Origin: JAWWPG01 sp038254365
GTDB lineage: Bacteria; Actinomycetota; Actinomycetes; Propionibacteriales; Nocardioidaceae
Reading direction: 5' to 3'
DNA length: 64,000 nt
Assembly: GCA_038254365.1 (NCBI GenBank)
Contig: JBBSGI010000008.1
Coordinates: 22,529-86,528, forward strand
The translations under genes were made by a program, and so were the position numbers. Below, one piece after another: positions 54,189-63,644 of this stretch (within the stretch, counting starts at the first letter, position 1; each line of letters starts with the position of its first letter). The notes below the pieces were generated by a model. That model ran no database searches. It saw nothing but the letters and a program-made list of their open reading frames with translations, and was not told where the DNA came from.

Positions 54189-55104
54189 CGATCCACTTGC
54201 CCGAGGCGAGCCTCGTGAACGCCAGCGCGAAGGTGATCGTCTTGGTGACCTTGTTGCCGCTGGCGTCCTTGGTGGTGGAGGTCGAATGGAAGTTGGCAAT
54301 GACGTCGGACCCCTGCATCTTCGCGGAGATAGCCACGCACTTAGGATGACCGGCTTGGGGCAGCGTGGCATTGACGAACTTCGGCAGCGGGGCAGCGGCG
54401 GTCGCGTTGTGGAAGGAGATCGTGCAGGTGTCCTTCTTGCCCGGCGTCGCCGTGACCATCAGCAGGACGCCGTTGTTCTGCATCACGCCGACGGTCGGAG
54501 TCGCCTCGGACTGGGTGTACTTGACCGTGGTGAAGGTCGCCTTGGGGTTCCACATCAAGAAGCTGGTAGGGCTGGACCAGGCGACGAAGTTCCCGGCTAT
54601 GGAGAAGATCGGCTTGCCGCTGGCCCCGTCGAGATCCATCCGCTTCCAGATCTTGCCGCCGTCCGTGCTGCCCAGGACGTAGCTGGACTGGGTGCCAGTG
54701 ACGTCCAGCGCCGAGATCGAGCAGATCACGGTCGCGGCGATCGTGGCGCCGCGGGCCTTGGCCTTGATCTCGTGGCAGTACCGGGTGTCGTCGGTGAACA
54801 CCGAGGTCGGCTCGGACCAGCTCTTGGCAACCGGGTCGTAGATCTGTTCCTTCACCTCGTGACCTGGCGAGTGAGCCGACAGCGACACCTTGGCCCCCTC
54901 GCCGGTCTTGAGGATCACATTCTTGATGTCGCCCTTGCCGTTCTGCCGGACGAGCTTCGTAGCCGGGCCACCGGTTGCCGTACTCGAGGTCTTGCCGGAG
55001 GACTTGCCGCCGGGGGAGGGAGTCCCGCCGCCGGAGCTGCAGGCGGTTGCGGTCAGGAGTGCGACGGTGAGCACGAGGCCAACGGCCAGAGGCGTTCGGG
55101 GCAT
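54178..55104 (-). CDS. Hypothetical lipoprotein
   Basis: A 308-residue exported protein. A signal peptide with a lipobox ends at Cys22 (VALLTATACSS). A Ser/Gly/Lys-rich linker (about 23-50) is followed by a domain of unknown family. Repeated beta-like stretches such as SSYVLGSTDGGKIWKRMDLDG resemble a BNR/Asp-box, so a propeller fold is possible. I recognise no function. The GTG/ATG choice is simple: ATG 55104 gives the signal peptide, whereas longer reading across the kinase gene is not coding. Confidence 0.8.
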   Translation of the reverse strand: MPRTPLAVGLVLTVALLTATACSSGGGTPSPGGKSSGKTSSTATGGPATKLVRQNGKGDIKNVILKTGEGAKVSLSAHSPGHEVKEQIYDPVAKSWSEPTSVFTDDTRYCHEIKAKARGATIAATVICSISALDVTGTQSSYVLGSTDGGKIWKRMDLDGASGKPIFSIAGNFVAWSSPTSFLMWNPKATFTTVKYTQSEATPTVGVMQNNGVLLMVTATPGKKDTCTISFHNATAAAPLPKFVNATLPQAGHPKCVAISAKMQGSDVIANFHSTSTTKDASGNKVTKTITFALAFTRLASGKWIVKQ

Positions 55105-55215
55105 TGGGCAATCGTAGCCACGCTGTCGGGTTCCCAAGACGGTCGCCGGCGGGCCGGCGGCGCAAAGACTCAGCGGACTCTCAGGAAGGCGCTGTCGCGA
55201 TAGCGTGAGCCCATT

Positions 55216-56262
55216 GTGGGAGAAGACGCAGGGCCGCACGTCCAGCAGGCACTCGACAGCCTGCCAGACGGTGCCCTGATCGCCGGTGGGAGCGGTGAGA
55301 TCCTCGTGGTCAACACCGCGGCCTGTCGGCTGCTGGAGACATCCGTGCAGCCCGGTGACCGCCTCGGCGATGCGGTTCGCCTGCAGGACCTGCACGGCAA
55401 CGACTGGTTCGGCTGCGTCCAGCCATACGACGGCTTCCGGCTGCGAACCCAGCTCGTGGAGGCGTCCTGGTGGGCGGCGTCGGGCCGCGAGGTCCTGGTC
55501 ACTACGAATCTGTCGCGCGAGTGCCCAGGTGGTCCCGTGACGGCCGTCTCCTTGTCGCTGCGCAGCGCACGGGCTCGGGCGCGGGCCGAGCGCAGTCGCT
55601 CGGAGTTGGTCGCGACCGTGGCGCACGAGCTGCGTTCCCCGCTGACCGGTGTCAAGGGGTTCACGTCGACGCTGATCTCGAAGTGGGACCGGCTCACCGA
55701 CTCGCAGAAGCTGCTGATGTTGAGCACCGTCGATGCCGACGCCGACCGGCTCACCCGACTGATCGGCGAGCTGCTCGACGTCGCCCGCATCGACACCGGC
55801 CGGTTGTCCGTACGCCTGGAGCCGGTCCGCCTGCTCCCGGTCGTGACCAGCCTGCTCGAGCCCATGCAGCCACCGGCCGGCCGCGCGCTGGACTTCTCGG
55901 CCGTCGGCGACCCGAGGATCTGGGTCGACCGAGACCGGCTGGCGCAGATCCTCCTGAACCTTGTCGAGAACGCGTTCGCCCACGGCGACGGCCGGGTCGG
56001 TGTCGCGCTGCGTGAGCTTGACGCGGGCGGTGCGGAGATCGTCGTCGAGGACGAAGGCGGCGGCATCGCCGAGGACATCCGGCCCCGGATCTTCACCAAG
56101 TTCTGGAGCAATGGGCGCGCCGGCGGCTCCGGCCTCGGGCTCTTCATCGTCGCCGGCCTGGTCGCGGCGCACGGTGGATCGGTGAGCGTCGAGGACGCCC
56201 CGAGCGGTGGCGCACGCATGCGGGTGACGTTGCCGTCCGGAGAGCCACCTGGGCACAGCTAG
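55216..56262 (+). CDS. PAS-domain sensor histidine kinase (orphan)
   Basis: A soluble 348-residue kinase. A PAS-like domain (about 10-115, GALIAGGSGEILVVNTAACRLLE) is followed by HisKA with the phospho-acceptor His in VAHELRSPLTGVKGF (about 142) and a HATPase domain: LLNLVENAFAHG (N box), VEDEGGGI (G1), GSGLGLFIVAGL (G2). No transmembrane helix and no response-regulator gene adjacent, so the partner lies elsewhere. GTG start, divergent from the lipoprotein gene. Confidence 0.9.
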   Translation: MGEDAGPHVQQALDSLPDGALIAGGSGEILVVNTAACRLLETSVQPGDRLGDAVRLQDLHGNDWFGCVQPYDGFRLRTQLVEASWWAASGREVLVTTNLSRECPGGPVTAVSLSLRSARARARAERSRSELVATVAHELRSPLTGVKGFTSTLISKWDRLTDSQKLLMLSTVDADADRLTRLIGELLDVARIDTGRLSVRLEPVRLLPVVTSLLEPMQPPAGRALDFSAVGDPRIWVDRDRLAQILLNLVENAFAHGDGRVGVALRELDAGGAEIVVEDEGGGIAEDIRPRIFTKFWSNGRAGGSGLGLFIVAGLVAAHGGSVSVEDAPSGGARMRVTLPSGEPPGHS

Positions 56263-56525
56263 CAAAGGGGTCGTTCTGGAATGGTGCGGTACGAGCGGCT
56301 GGGTTTCGCTGCCTTCCCTGCCGCCGACTCGTACCGGACCGGATCCAGCAGGTGCGCGGGCGACCGTGGACGAGCGAGCGACCGGAGGCCCCGTCGTCCT
56401 CGCTGCGCTCAGCCGGAAGCGAAAGCAAGCGCCCGGCTCCTTGGATGGGCGGAAACCCGTTCGCCGGGGCAGTGGGAGACTTCCTAGACTTGCCCACACG
56501 CAGCCTCGAGAGGGAGTCGCCCCGC

Positions 56526-57629
56526 ATGTCCGGCCCGAACAGCAGCTATGACCCGGTCGAGGTCACGCCGCTCCATCCCGACGAGGTGCAACGGAAGCGG
56601 GACGAGGCCCTGACCGCGATCACGGCCGCCCGCGACCTGCAGGAGCTCAAGGAGGCCCGGCTCGCCCACGCCGGTGACCGGTCGCCGCTGGGACTCGCGA
56701 ACCGCGAGATCGGCGCGCTCCCGCCGCAGGCGCGTAAGGACGCCGGCTTGCGCGTGGGGCAGGCCAGATCGGCGGTGAGCCAGGCCCTCGCCGAGCGGTC
56801 CGAGCAGCTCGCCGCCGAGCACGAGGAGCGGATGCTCGTCGAGGAGACGGTCGACGTGACGCTTCCGTACGACCGCCAGCCTCGCGGCGCTCGACACCCC
56901 GTCACGATGATGAGCGACCGGATCGCCGACTTCTTCGTCGGCATGGGCTGGGAAGTCGCCGAGGGCCCTGAGGTGGAGTCCGCATGGTTCAACTTCGACG
57001 CCCTCAACCTTGGCAAGGACCACCCGGCACGCAGCCTGCAGGACACCTTCTTCATCGAGCCCGAAGGGGCCGGCGTCGTGCTGAGGACACACACCTCTCC
57101 GGTGCAGGCTCGCTCGCTGCTGTCGCGGACCCTGCCGGTGTACGTCGTATGCCCGGGCCGGACCTTCCGAACCGACGATCTCGACGCCACCCACACGCCG
57201 GTCTTCCACCAGGTGGAGGGACTGGCCGTCGACAAGGGGCTGTCGATGGCGCATCTCAAGGGCACGCTCGACCACTTCGCCGAGGCGATGTTCGGTGAAG
57301 GCATCGGCACCCGTTTCCGGCCGTCGTACTTCCCGTTCACCGAGCCGAGCGCCGAGGTCGACCTGGTGTGCTTCGTCTGCCGAGGGCTCGAGCCGACCGT
57401 CGCGTCCTGTCGGACCTGTCGCGGCGAGGGCTGGATCGAGTGGGGCGGATGCGGCGTCGTCAATCCCCGCGTCCTGGTGGCCTGCGGCGTCGACCCGGAC
57501 CTCTATTCCGGCCTGGCGTTCGGCATGGGGATCGAGCGCACCTTGATGTTCCGGCACGACGTGCCCGACATGCGCGACATCGTCGAGGGTGACGTGCGGT
57601 TCGCCCTTGCGTTCGGGATGGAGCTCTGA
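56526..57629 (+). CDS. pheS: Phenylalanyl-tRNA synthetase alpha subunit
   Basis: The catalytic subunit charging tRNA-Phe, 367 residues. An N-terminal coiled-coil tRNA-binding part (about 15-95) precedes the class II core: HPVTMMSDRIADFF, motif 2 CPGRTFRTDDLDATHTPVFHQVEG, and motif 3 GLAFGMGIERTLM. ATG 56526 follows GAGAGGGAG. 263 nt of non-coding DNA precede it, with no T-box or other leader RNA I can recognise. One-base overlap with pheT. Confidence 0.96.
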   Translation: MSGPNSSYDPVEVTPLHPDEVQRKRDEALTAITAARDLQELKEARLAHAGDRSPLGLANREIGALPPQARKDAGLRVGQARSAVSQALAERSEQLAAEHEERMLVEETVDVTLPYDRQPRGARHPVTMMSDRIADFFVGMGWEVAEGPEVESAWFNFDALNLGKDHPARSLQDTFFIEPEGAGVVLRTHTSPVQARSLLSRTLPVYVVCPGRTFRTDDLDATHTPVFHQVEGLAVDKGLSMAHLKGTLDHFAEAMFGEGIGTRFRPSYFPFTEPSAEVDLVCFVCRGLEPTVASCRTCRGEGWIEWGGCGVVNPRVLVACGVDPDLYSGLAFGMGIERTLMFRHDVPDMRDIVEGDVRFALAFGMEL

Positions 57630-60106
57630 TGCGCGTCCCCGTGTCGTGGCTCCGTGACTACGTCGACCTGCCCGATGACGTCTCCGCCGCCGATCTCGCG
57701 AACCGCTTGACGTTCCTCGGTCTGAAGCTCGAAGCCCTGGAAACGGCCGCCGCGGACCTGGTCGGCCCGCTCGTCGTGGGTCGAGTCCTCGATGTCGAGG
57801 AGGAGACCCACAGCAACGGCAAGACCATCCGCTGGTGCCAGGTCGACGTCCGCCAGACCGAACCGCGCGGCGTCGTGTGCGGGGCCGCGAACTTCGCGGT
57901 CGGCGACCTCGTGGTCGTTGCGCTACCCGGTGCGGTGCTGCCCGGGGGCTTCGAGATCAGTGCCCGCAAGACCTACGGGCACGTCTCAGACGGCATGATC
58001 TGCTCCGCCCGCGAGCTCGGGCTCGGCGACGACCACACCGGGATCATCGTGCTCGGCGCGGATGACGCGTCGCCTGGCGACGACGCGGCAACGGTGCTCC
58101 ACCTACGCGACGACGTGATCGAGCTCGAGATCAACCCGGACCGCGCGTACGCCTTGTCGTTGCGTGGCGTGGCGCGGGACGCGTCGATCGCGTACGACAT
58201 ACCCTTCCGTGACCCGGCACTTGACCTCGCTGCGTCTCAGGCCGGCGAAGGCTGGCCCGTGCGGGTGGAGGACCCGGAGGGCTGCCAAGTCTTCACGGCG
58301 CTGGAGGTGACCGGCTTAGACCCGTCGGCAGCAACTCCGCGCTGGATGGAGCGTCGGCTGCAGCTGGCGGGCATGCGGCCGATCTCGCTCGCCGTCGACG
58401 TCACCAACTACGTGATGCTCGAGCTGGGTAACCCGATCCACGGGTACGACCGGGACTCGCTCCGCGGCGAGATCGTGGTACGGCGGGCCCGGCCCGGCGA
58501 GCGGCTGACGACACTGGACGACGTGGTTCGGGACCTCGACCCCGAGGACCTGCTGATCATCGACGACCGGGGCCCGATCGGGCTGGCCGGTGTCATGGGG
58601 GGGGCGGAGACCGAGCTTGGCCCCACCACCTCCAACCTGGTTATCGAGGCCGCCCATTTCGATTCGGTGACCGTCGCCCGTTCCGCCCGGCGCCACAAGC
58701 TGCCGAGCGAGGCGTCAAAGCGGTTCGAACGCGGCGTCGACCCCACGCTCGGACCGACGGCGGCGCGCCGGGTGGCGGACCTGCTGGTGCAGCTCGGCGG
58801 CGGCCAGATCGCACCGACGGCAACCGTCGTGGGAGCCGCACCTCCGCCTCGGCCCGTGGTGATGGACGCCCAGCTGCCGAGCCGGGTCGCCGGGTTCCCC
58901 ATCGCTGACGGGACCGCATGCCACGCCCTCGAACGCGTGGGCTGCGTCGTGACCGCCGTGGCGGGCCGGTTGACGGTTCTGCCACCGCCGTGGCGCCACG
59001 ACATCGGCGACCCGAACGACCTCGTCGAGGAGGTCGTCCGCGTCATCGGCTACGACCAGGTGCCCAGCGTTCTGCCCGCCGCGCCGCCCGGGCGCGGGCT
59101 CACCAGGCACCAGCGACTGCGCCGGCGGGTCGGAACGGCGCTCTCCGCGGCCGGCTACGTCGAGGCACTGGGCAGCGTGTTCGTCGGTGAGACCGACTGG
59201 GACGACCTGGGTCTGCGCTGCGAGGACCCCCGGCGCCGGACCTTGCGTGTCGCGAACCCGCTCGCCGACGACTACCCGCTGCTCCGCACGACGCTCCTTC
59301 CCGGCCTGCTCCGCACGCTGGCCCGCAACGTCGCCCGCGCGCAAGGGGACGTCGGCCTGTTCGAGATCGGCAGTGTGTTCCTGCCCGCTATCGGTGGGCC
59401 GGCCACCGTCCCCGACGTGGGCGTCGAGCGGGCGCCAACGGTCGACGAGCTCAAGGAGCTCGACGCCACACTGCCCGACCAGCCGCTGCACGTGGCGATC
59501 GTCCTGTGCGGAGACCGGGTTCCGGCGAGCTGGTGGGGAGCCGCGGTGCCGGCCAGCTGGGCGGACGCCGTCGAAGCCGCCCGGACCGTCGGGCTGGCTC
59601 TGGGGGTCGAGCTCCGGGTCGTCCCGTCCCGAGGGGAGCCGTGGCACCCCGGACGATGCGCGGAGATCCTGGTGGGGGAGACCTCGGTCGGCCTGGCCGG
59701 CGAGCTCCACCCGAGGGTCGCGGGCGCCTTCGGGCTGCCCAGGCCGTCCGCGGCAGCCGAGCTCGATTTGAGGGCTCTGCTGGCCCATGCGCGGTCCATC
59801 GTCTCGGCGCCGCGCCTGTCGTCGTACCCCGTCGGCAAGGAGGACGTCGCGCTGGTCGTCGAGCAGGCGGTGCCGGCTGTCGAGGTCGAAGCCGCCCTGC
59901 GCTCCGGTGGGGGAGAGCTGCTCGAGTCGGTCCGGCTGTTCGACGTGTACGCCGGTGAGCAGATCGGCTCCGGAAGGAAGTCCCTGGCCTTCGCGCTCCG
60001 GTTCCGCGCGCCGGACCGGACGCTTACCGAGACCGAGATCAAGACCGCGCGGGATGCGGCAGTCGCCGAGGCGGGGCGACGGGTTCAGGCGGCGCAGCGC
60101 ACCTGA
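57629..60106 (+). CDS. pheT: Phenylalanyl-tRNA synthetase beta subunit
   Basis: An 825-residue beta subunit. Domains in order: N-terminal MRVPVSWLRDYVDLP, EMAP-type tRNA-binding OB fold (about 45-160), B3/B4 editing domain (about 205-390, HGYDRDSL), B5 (about 400-470), a synthetase-core-like domain (about 480-690), and a C-terminal anticodon-binding FDX-ACB domain (LSSYPVGKEDVALVV, GRKSLAFALRFRAPDRTLTE). Full length and intact. Confidence 0.96.
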   Translation: MRVPVSWLRDYVDLPDDVSAADLANRLTFLGLKLEALETAAADLVGPLVVGRVLDVEEETHSNGKTIRWCQVDVRQTEPRGVVCGAANFAVGDLVVVALPGAVLPGGFEISARKTYGHVSDGMICSARELGLGDDHTGIIVLGADDASPGDDAATVLHLRDDVIELEINPDRAYALSLRGVARDASIAYDIPFRDPALDLAASQAGEGWPVRVEDPEGCQVFTALEVTGLDPSAATPRWMERRLQLAGMRPISLAVDVTNYVMLELGNPIHGYDRDSLRGEIVVRRARPGERLTTLDDVVRDLDPEDLLIIDDRGPIGLAGVMGGAETELGPTTSNLVIEAAHFDSVTVARSARRHKLPSEASKRFERGVDPTLGPTAARRVADLLVQLGGGQIAPTATVVGAAPPPRPVVMDAQLPSRVAGFPIADGTACHALERVGCVVTAVAGRLTVLPPPWRHDIGDPNDLVEEVVRVIGYDQVPSVLPAAPPGRGLTRHQRLRRRVGTALSAAGYVEALGSVFVGETDWDDLGLRCEDPRRRTLRVANPLADDYPLLRTTLLPGLLRTLARNVARAQGDVGLFEIGSVFLPAIGGPATVPDVGVERAPTVDELKELDATLPDQPLHVAIVLCGDRVPASWWGAAVPASWADAVEAARTVGLALGVELRVVPSRGEPWHPGRCAEILVGETSVGLAGELHPRVAGAFGLPRPSAAAELDLRALLAHARSIVSAPRLSSYPVGKEDVALVVEQAVPAVEVEAALRSGGGELLESVRLFDVYAGEQIGSGRKSLAFALRFRAPDRTLTETEIKTARDAAVAEAGRRVQAAQRT

Positions 60107-60180
60107 CCGGCGCCCCAAGGCCCGGCCGACCTCGGCGAGCAGACGCAGGCGACCCGCTGCGCCGAGCTCCTCCGGGTCGC

Positions 60181-60212
60181 CGTCGCATAGCCTTGCCGTC
60201 GCATAGCCTTGC
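60181..60212. repeat. Tandem 16-bp direct repeat upstream of argF
   Basis: Two adjacent identical copies of CGTCGCATAGCCTTGC lie in the 225-nt pheT-argF gap. They might be a slippage product or paired binding sites for a regulator of argF; they do not match the ARG-box consensus I know. Confidence 0.85.
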
Positions 60213-60331
60213 CCCTGTGAGCCGACAACCACGACACTCGCTGGCAGCTTCAGTGCCTTGCCGGGCGCAGGTCAGCGCCGGTGCTCTGATCTTGATCTCG
60301 ATATTGTTCTGACCTAGCGGAGGCCCAAGCC

Positions 60332-61264
60332 ATGCGCCACTTCCTGCGCGACGACGATCTGACGTCGGAGGAGCAGTGGGAGATCCTCGACCTCGCGGAC
60401 CGGTTCCGGGGGGACAGGTTCGCCGAGCAGCCGCTGCGCGGCCCGCAGTCGGTTGCCGTGATCTTCGACAAGCCGTCGACCCGAACCCGGATCTCGTTCT
60501 CGGTCGGCATCGCCGAGCTCGGTGGGTACCCTCTGGTCATCGACTCCCAGTCGTCGCAGATGGGGCGCGGTGAGCCCGTCGAGGACACGACGCGGGTGCT
60601 CGATCGGCAGGTCCAGGCGATCGTCTGGCGCACGTTCGGCCAGGACCGCATGGACGCGATGGCCGCGGTGTCGGCGGTGCCCGTGGTCAACGCGCTCACG
60701 GACATGTTCCACCCCTGTCAGCTCCTGGCCGACCTTCAGACGGTGCGTACGGCGAAGGGCGCGCTCGCTGGCCTCACGATGACCTACCTCGGCGACGGCG
60801 CCAACAACATGGCGCACTCGTACCTGCTAGGCGGTGCACTGGCGAGCATGCACGTGCGGATCGGCTCCCCGGCCGGTTACCCGCCCAAGGCCGAGATCCT
60901 CGCGGACGCCGAGCGGATCGCCGCCGAGACCGGCGGGTCGGTGCGTCATGAGACGTCAGCCAAGGCGGCGGTCGAAGGCGCTGACGTGGTCGTGACCGAC
61001 ACCTGGGTCTCGATGGGCCAGGAGGCCGAAGCCGCCGAGCGCACGTCGCCGTTCGCGGGCTACTCCGTGGACCAGGACGCGATGGCGCTCGCCGCGCCCG
61101 ATGCGGTCGTGCTGCACTGCCTGCCGGCCTACCGGGGCAAGGAGATCGCGGCGGAGGTGATCGATGGACCGCAAAGCCTGGTCTGGGACGAGGCCGAGAA
61201 CCGCTTGCATGTGCAGAAGGCGCTCCTGACCTGGCTGCTCGAACAGGCGCGTGGCCAGGCCTGA
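60332..61264 (+). CDS. argF: Ornithine carbamoyltransferase
   Basis: Makes citrulline from carbamoyl phosphate and ornithine. The 310-residue length is normal. Carbamoyl-phosphate site FDKPSTRTRISFS (about 46-58), MFHPCQLLAD (HPCQ, about 128), ornithine-binding segment with DTWVSMGQE, and VLHCLPAYRGKEI (HCLP) are all present. The biosynthetic arginine genes argCJBD that usually separate pheT from argF, and argR/argGH downstream, are missing here. An anabolic role is presumed; a catabolic one with the carbamate kinase is conceivable but unsupported. Confidence 0.94.
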   Translation: MRHFLRDDDLTSEEQWEILDLADRFRGDRFAEQPLRGPQSVAVIFDKPSTRTRISFSVGIAELGGYPLVIDSQSSQMGRGEPVEDTTRVLDRQVQAIVWRTFGQDRMDAMAAVSAVPVVNALTDMFHPCQLLADLQTVRTAKGALAGLTMTYLGDGANNMAHSYLLGGALASMHVRIGSPAGYPPKAEILADAERIAAETGGSVRHETSAKAAVEGADVVVTDTWVSMGQEAEAAERTSPFAGYSVDQDAMALAAPDAVVLHCLPAYRGKEIAAEVIDGPQSLVWDEAENRLHVQKALLTWLLEQARGQA

Positions 61265-61918
61265 GTGTCCAGTGCAGCATGGTCGACGGCCCGTACTGAG
61301 GCCTTCTTCTCGCGGCCGGCCCTCGACGTGGCGGCAGACCTGCTCGGCAGCCGGATCGTCGGCGGCGACGTGGTCGTCGAGCTGACCGAGGTCGAGGCCT
61401 ATGCCGGTGAGGCGGACCAGGCGTCGCACGCGTACCGGGGGCCGACGCCGCGGAACCAGGTCATGTTCGGCGCGGGCGGACGGGTCTACGTCTACTTCAG
61501 CTATGGCATGCACCACTGCGTGAACCTGGTCTGTGACGAGCCCGGTACGGCGTCCGCGGTGCTGCTCAGGGCGGGTCGGGTCGTGAGCGGCCTGGACCAG
61601 GCACGCGAACGCCGGGGCGAGGTGGCCGATGCCGCGCTCGGTCGCGGACCCGGCAACCTCGCCAAGGCCCTCGGGGTGACCCTGGCCGCCACCGGCACGA
61701 CGGTCTGGGACGGGCCGCTGCGCTGGGCACCAGCGTCCGTGTCCTACCCCGTCCGGACCGGTCCGCGGGTCGGGGTGAGCCGGGCCGCGGACGTCGCCTG
61801 GCGGCTCTGGCTCGCGGACGAGCCCAGCGTGTCGACGTACCGCAGACACCCCAAGGCTTCTCCGCGCCCCGGCTGGCGCGGAGATGGCCCGGAACGCAAT
61901 GGGCTGGAGCCGCGCTGA
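61265..61918 (+). CDS. mpg: 3-methyladenine DNA glycosylase (AAG/MPG family)
   Basis: Excises alkylated purines, the first step of base-excision repair. The 217-residue monomeric protein shows the AAG signature: ADLLGSRIVGG, VVELTEVEAYAGEADQASHAYRG with the catalytic Glu, RNQVMFGAGGRVYVYFSYGMHHCVNLVC, and GRGPGNLAKALGV. GTG start immediately after the argF stop, so it is co-transcribed with argF. The mpg-tyrS adjacency is usual in actinobacteria. Confidence 0.93.
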   Translation: MSSAAWSTARTEAFFSRPALDVAADLLGSRIVGGDVVVELTEVEAYAGEADQASHAYRGPTPRNQVMFGAGGRVYVYFSYGMHHCVNLVCDEPGTASAVLLRAGRVVSGLDQARERRGEVADAALGRGPGNLAKALGVTLAATGTTVWDGPLRWAPASVSYPVRTGPRVGVSRAADVAWRLWLADEPSVSTYRRHPKASPRPGWRGDGPERNGLEPR

Positions 61919-62069
61919 GACCGCGCGACGTTCCGCACCACCTTGCACGGCGCGGGTGTGGCAGCTGGTCGCGCGTCGTCGTTGAGCGCTCCGCGAAACC
62001 GGTTGTACGGCGCCCGCGAGCATGCGGCAGGCTTGGGGGTACCCGAGTACCTCCGAAAGGATTCTGGCT

Positions 62070-63344
62070 GTGACCGACTCGGTCTTGGACGACCTCGCGT
62101 GGCGCGGACTCATCGCGCACTCCACCGATCTCGACGCCCTGCGCGCCGAGATGGCCGACGGGTCGATCCGGTTCTATGTGGGCTTCGACCCCACTGCCCC
62201 GAGCCTGCACATGGGACACCTGGTCCAGATCCTGACGGCCCGCCGGTTGCAGCAGGCCGGGCACACGCCGTACGCGCTGGTGGGCGGTGCGACCGGCATG
62301 ATCGGCGACCCGCGCGAGTCCAGCGAGCGGGTGCTCAACTCGCTCGACGTGGTGAAGACCTGGGTGGCCAGGGTCCGGGCCCAGATCGAGCCGTTCCTCT
62401 CCTTCGACGGGCTGAACCCGGCGACGATGGTCGACAACTACGACTGGACGGCCAACCTGTCCACCATCGACTTCCTGCGCGACATCGGCAAGCACTTCCC
62501 GGTCAACCGCATGCTGTCGCGGGACATCGTGCGCTCCCGGCTCGAGGACGGGATCAGCTACACCGAGTTCAGCTACGTGCTGCTGCAGTCCATGGACTAC
62601 CTCAACCTGTTCCGCGGGCACGGCGTGACGCTCCAGTTCGGCGGCAGCGACCAGTGGGGCAACCTGACGGCCGGAGTCGAGCTGATCCGGCGTGCCGAGG
62701 GGGCCAAGGTGCATGCGTTCGCGACCCCGCTGCTGAGCAAGGCCGACGGGACGAAGTACGGCAAGACCGAGGGTGGCGCCCTGTGGCTCGACCCGGAGCT
62801 GCTGTCACCGTACGGGTTCTACCAGTTCTGGCTCAACGTCGAGGACGAGAAGGTGAGCGAGATGCTGCGCGCGTTCACCTTCCTCGACCGCGACCAGATC
62901 GAAGGGCTCGAGACCCAGACCGCCGAGCAGCCGTTCCTGCGGGCCGGCCAACGGCTGCTTGCGGAGCACGTCACCACGCTTGTGCACGGCGCCGAGGAGA
63001 CTGCCCGGGTGACGGCGGCAGCCAGCGCGCTGTTCGGCGGTGGAGATCTGCACGAGATCCCGGCAGACACACTCGCCGAGGCGCTCCGGGAGGCACCGCA
63101 CGTCGCCGTGCCCCGCAACGCCGAGCTGCCGACGTACGTGGAGCTTTTCGCCGCCGTAGGCCTGGTGGCGAGCAAGGGCGCAGCCCGCCGCGCCATCGCC
63201 GAGGGTGGAGCCTATGTGAACAACGTGCGCGTCGACGACGCGGAAGGCCGCCCTGCGGCGGGCGACCTGCTGGCTGGCGGCTGGCTGCTGCTGCGGCGGG
63301 GCAAGCGCAACCTGGCAGGAGTCCAGGTGACCGAAAGGGGCTGA
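62070..63344 (+). CDS. tyrS: Tyrosyl-tRNA synthetase
   Basis: Charges tRNA-Tyr. The 424-residue class I enzyme has the HIGH-type motif PSLHMGHL (about 45), the tyrosine pocket YTEFSYVLLQSMDYL, GGSDQWGNLTAG, the KMSKS-type LLSKADGTKYGKTEGG (about 230), and a C-terminal S4 RNA-binding domain (SKGAARRAIAEGGAYVNNVRV). GTG 62070 is preferred to ATG 62022 because AAAGGA lies about 9 nt upstream and the N-terminus VTDSVLDDLAWRGL matches the family. Last protein gene before the rRNA operon. Confidence 0.96.
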   Translation: MTDSVLDDLAWRGLIAHSTDLDALRAEMADGSIRFYVGFDPTAPSLHMGHLVQILTARRLQQAGHTPYALVGGATGMIGDPRESSERVLNSLDVVKTWVARVRAQIEPFLSFDGLNPATMVDNYDWTANLSTIDFLRDIGKHFPVNRMLSRDIVRSRLEDGISYTEFSYVLLQSMDYLNLFRGHGVTLQFGGSDQWGNLTAGVELIRRAEGAKVHAFATPLLSKADGTKYGKTEGGALWLDPELLSPYGFYQFWLNVEDEKVSEMLRAFTFLDRDQIEGLETQTAEQPFLRAGQRLLAEHVTTLVHGAEETARVTAAASALFGGGDLHEIPADTLAEALREAPHVAVPRNAELPTYVELFAAVGLVASKGAARRAIAEGGAYVNNVRVDDAEGRPAAGDLLAGGWLLLRRGKRNLAGVQVTERG

Positions 63345-63418
63345 GTGGCTGGGTGGTCGGCATCCACGCCGCTTGACCTGGGACGTTGCCCGGTTGACGG
63401 GCCGCGTCGGCAACCGAC

Positions 63419-63447
63419 TTGACGGAGGCCCAACGGCTTCGTAAGGT
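63419..63447 (+). promoter_or_regulatory. rRNA promoter P1
   Basis: -35 TTGACG (63419-63424), 17-nt spacer, -10 TAAGGT (63442-63447). A second TTGACG lies upstream at about 63394. It lies about 490 nt before 16S rRNA, in the non-coding region after tyrS. Confidence 0.6.
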
Positions 63448-63609
63448 CTTGCATCTCCCATCGCCGGATGCGTCGGGAGGCCAGGCTCCAGACACCACGA
63501 GCGAGCCGGGCGGCCGGTCCCACGATGAGCCATCTCCACCAGCCCGGACGACGCCGCGAGGTGCCGCCTGAGCAGGTATGATGGGCCCAAAGCGGGGCGG
63601 CCAGCAGAT

Positions 63610-63638
63610 TTGACGGTGCCTGCCCTACCCGGTAAGTT
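63610..63638 (+). promoter_or_regulatory. rRNA promoter P2
   Basis: -35 TTGACG (63610-63615), 17-nt spacer, -10 TAAGTT (63633-63638). It has the same -35 and spacing as P1, 191 nt downstream of it, which is the tandem arrangement expected for rrn control. An isolated TATGAT at 63577-63582 has no matching -35. Confidence 0.7.
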
Positions 63639-63644
63639 AAGTCA

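Noticed and set aside
55105..56499. Upstream extension of the lipoprotein gene across the histidine kinase
   Set aside because: The extension is antisense to a complete kinase, and the lipobox signal peptide begins at 55104.
56263..56525. T-box or peptide leader upstream of pheS
   Set aside because: No T-box core sequence, specifier loop or Phe-rich short reading frame could be recognised.
48033..61264. Arginine deiminase pathway (carbamate kinase plus ornithine carbamoyltransferase)
   Set aside because: No arginine deiminase or arginine/ornithine antiporter, and argF lies 12 kb away beside mpg and tyrS in the anabolic position.
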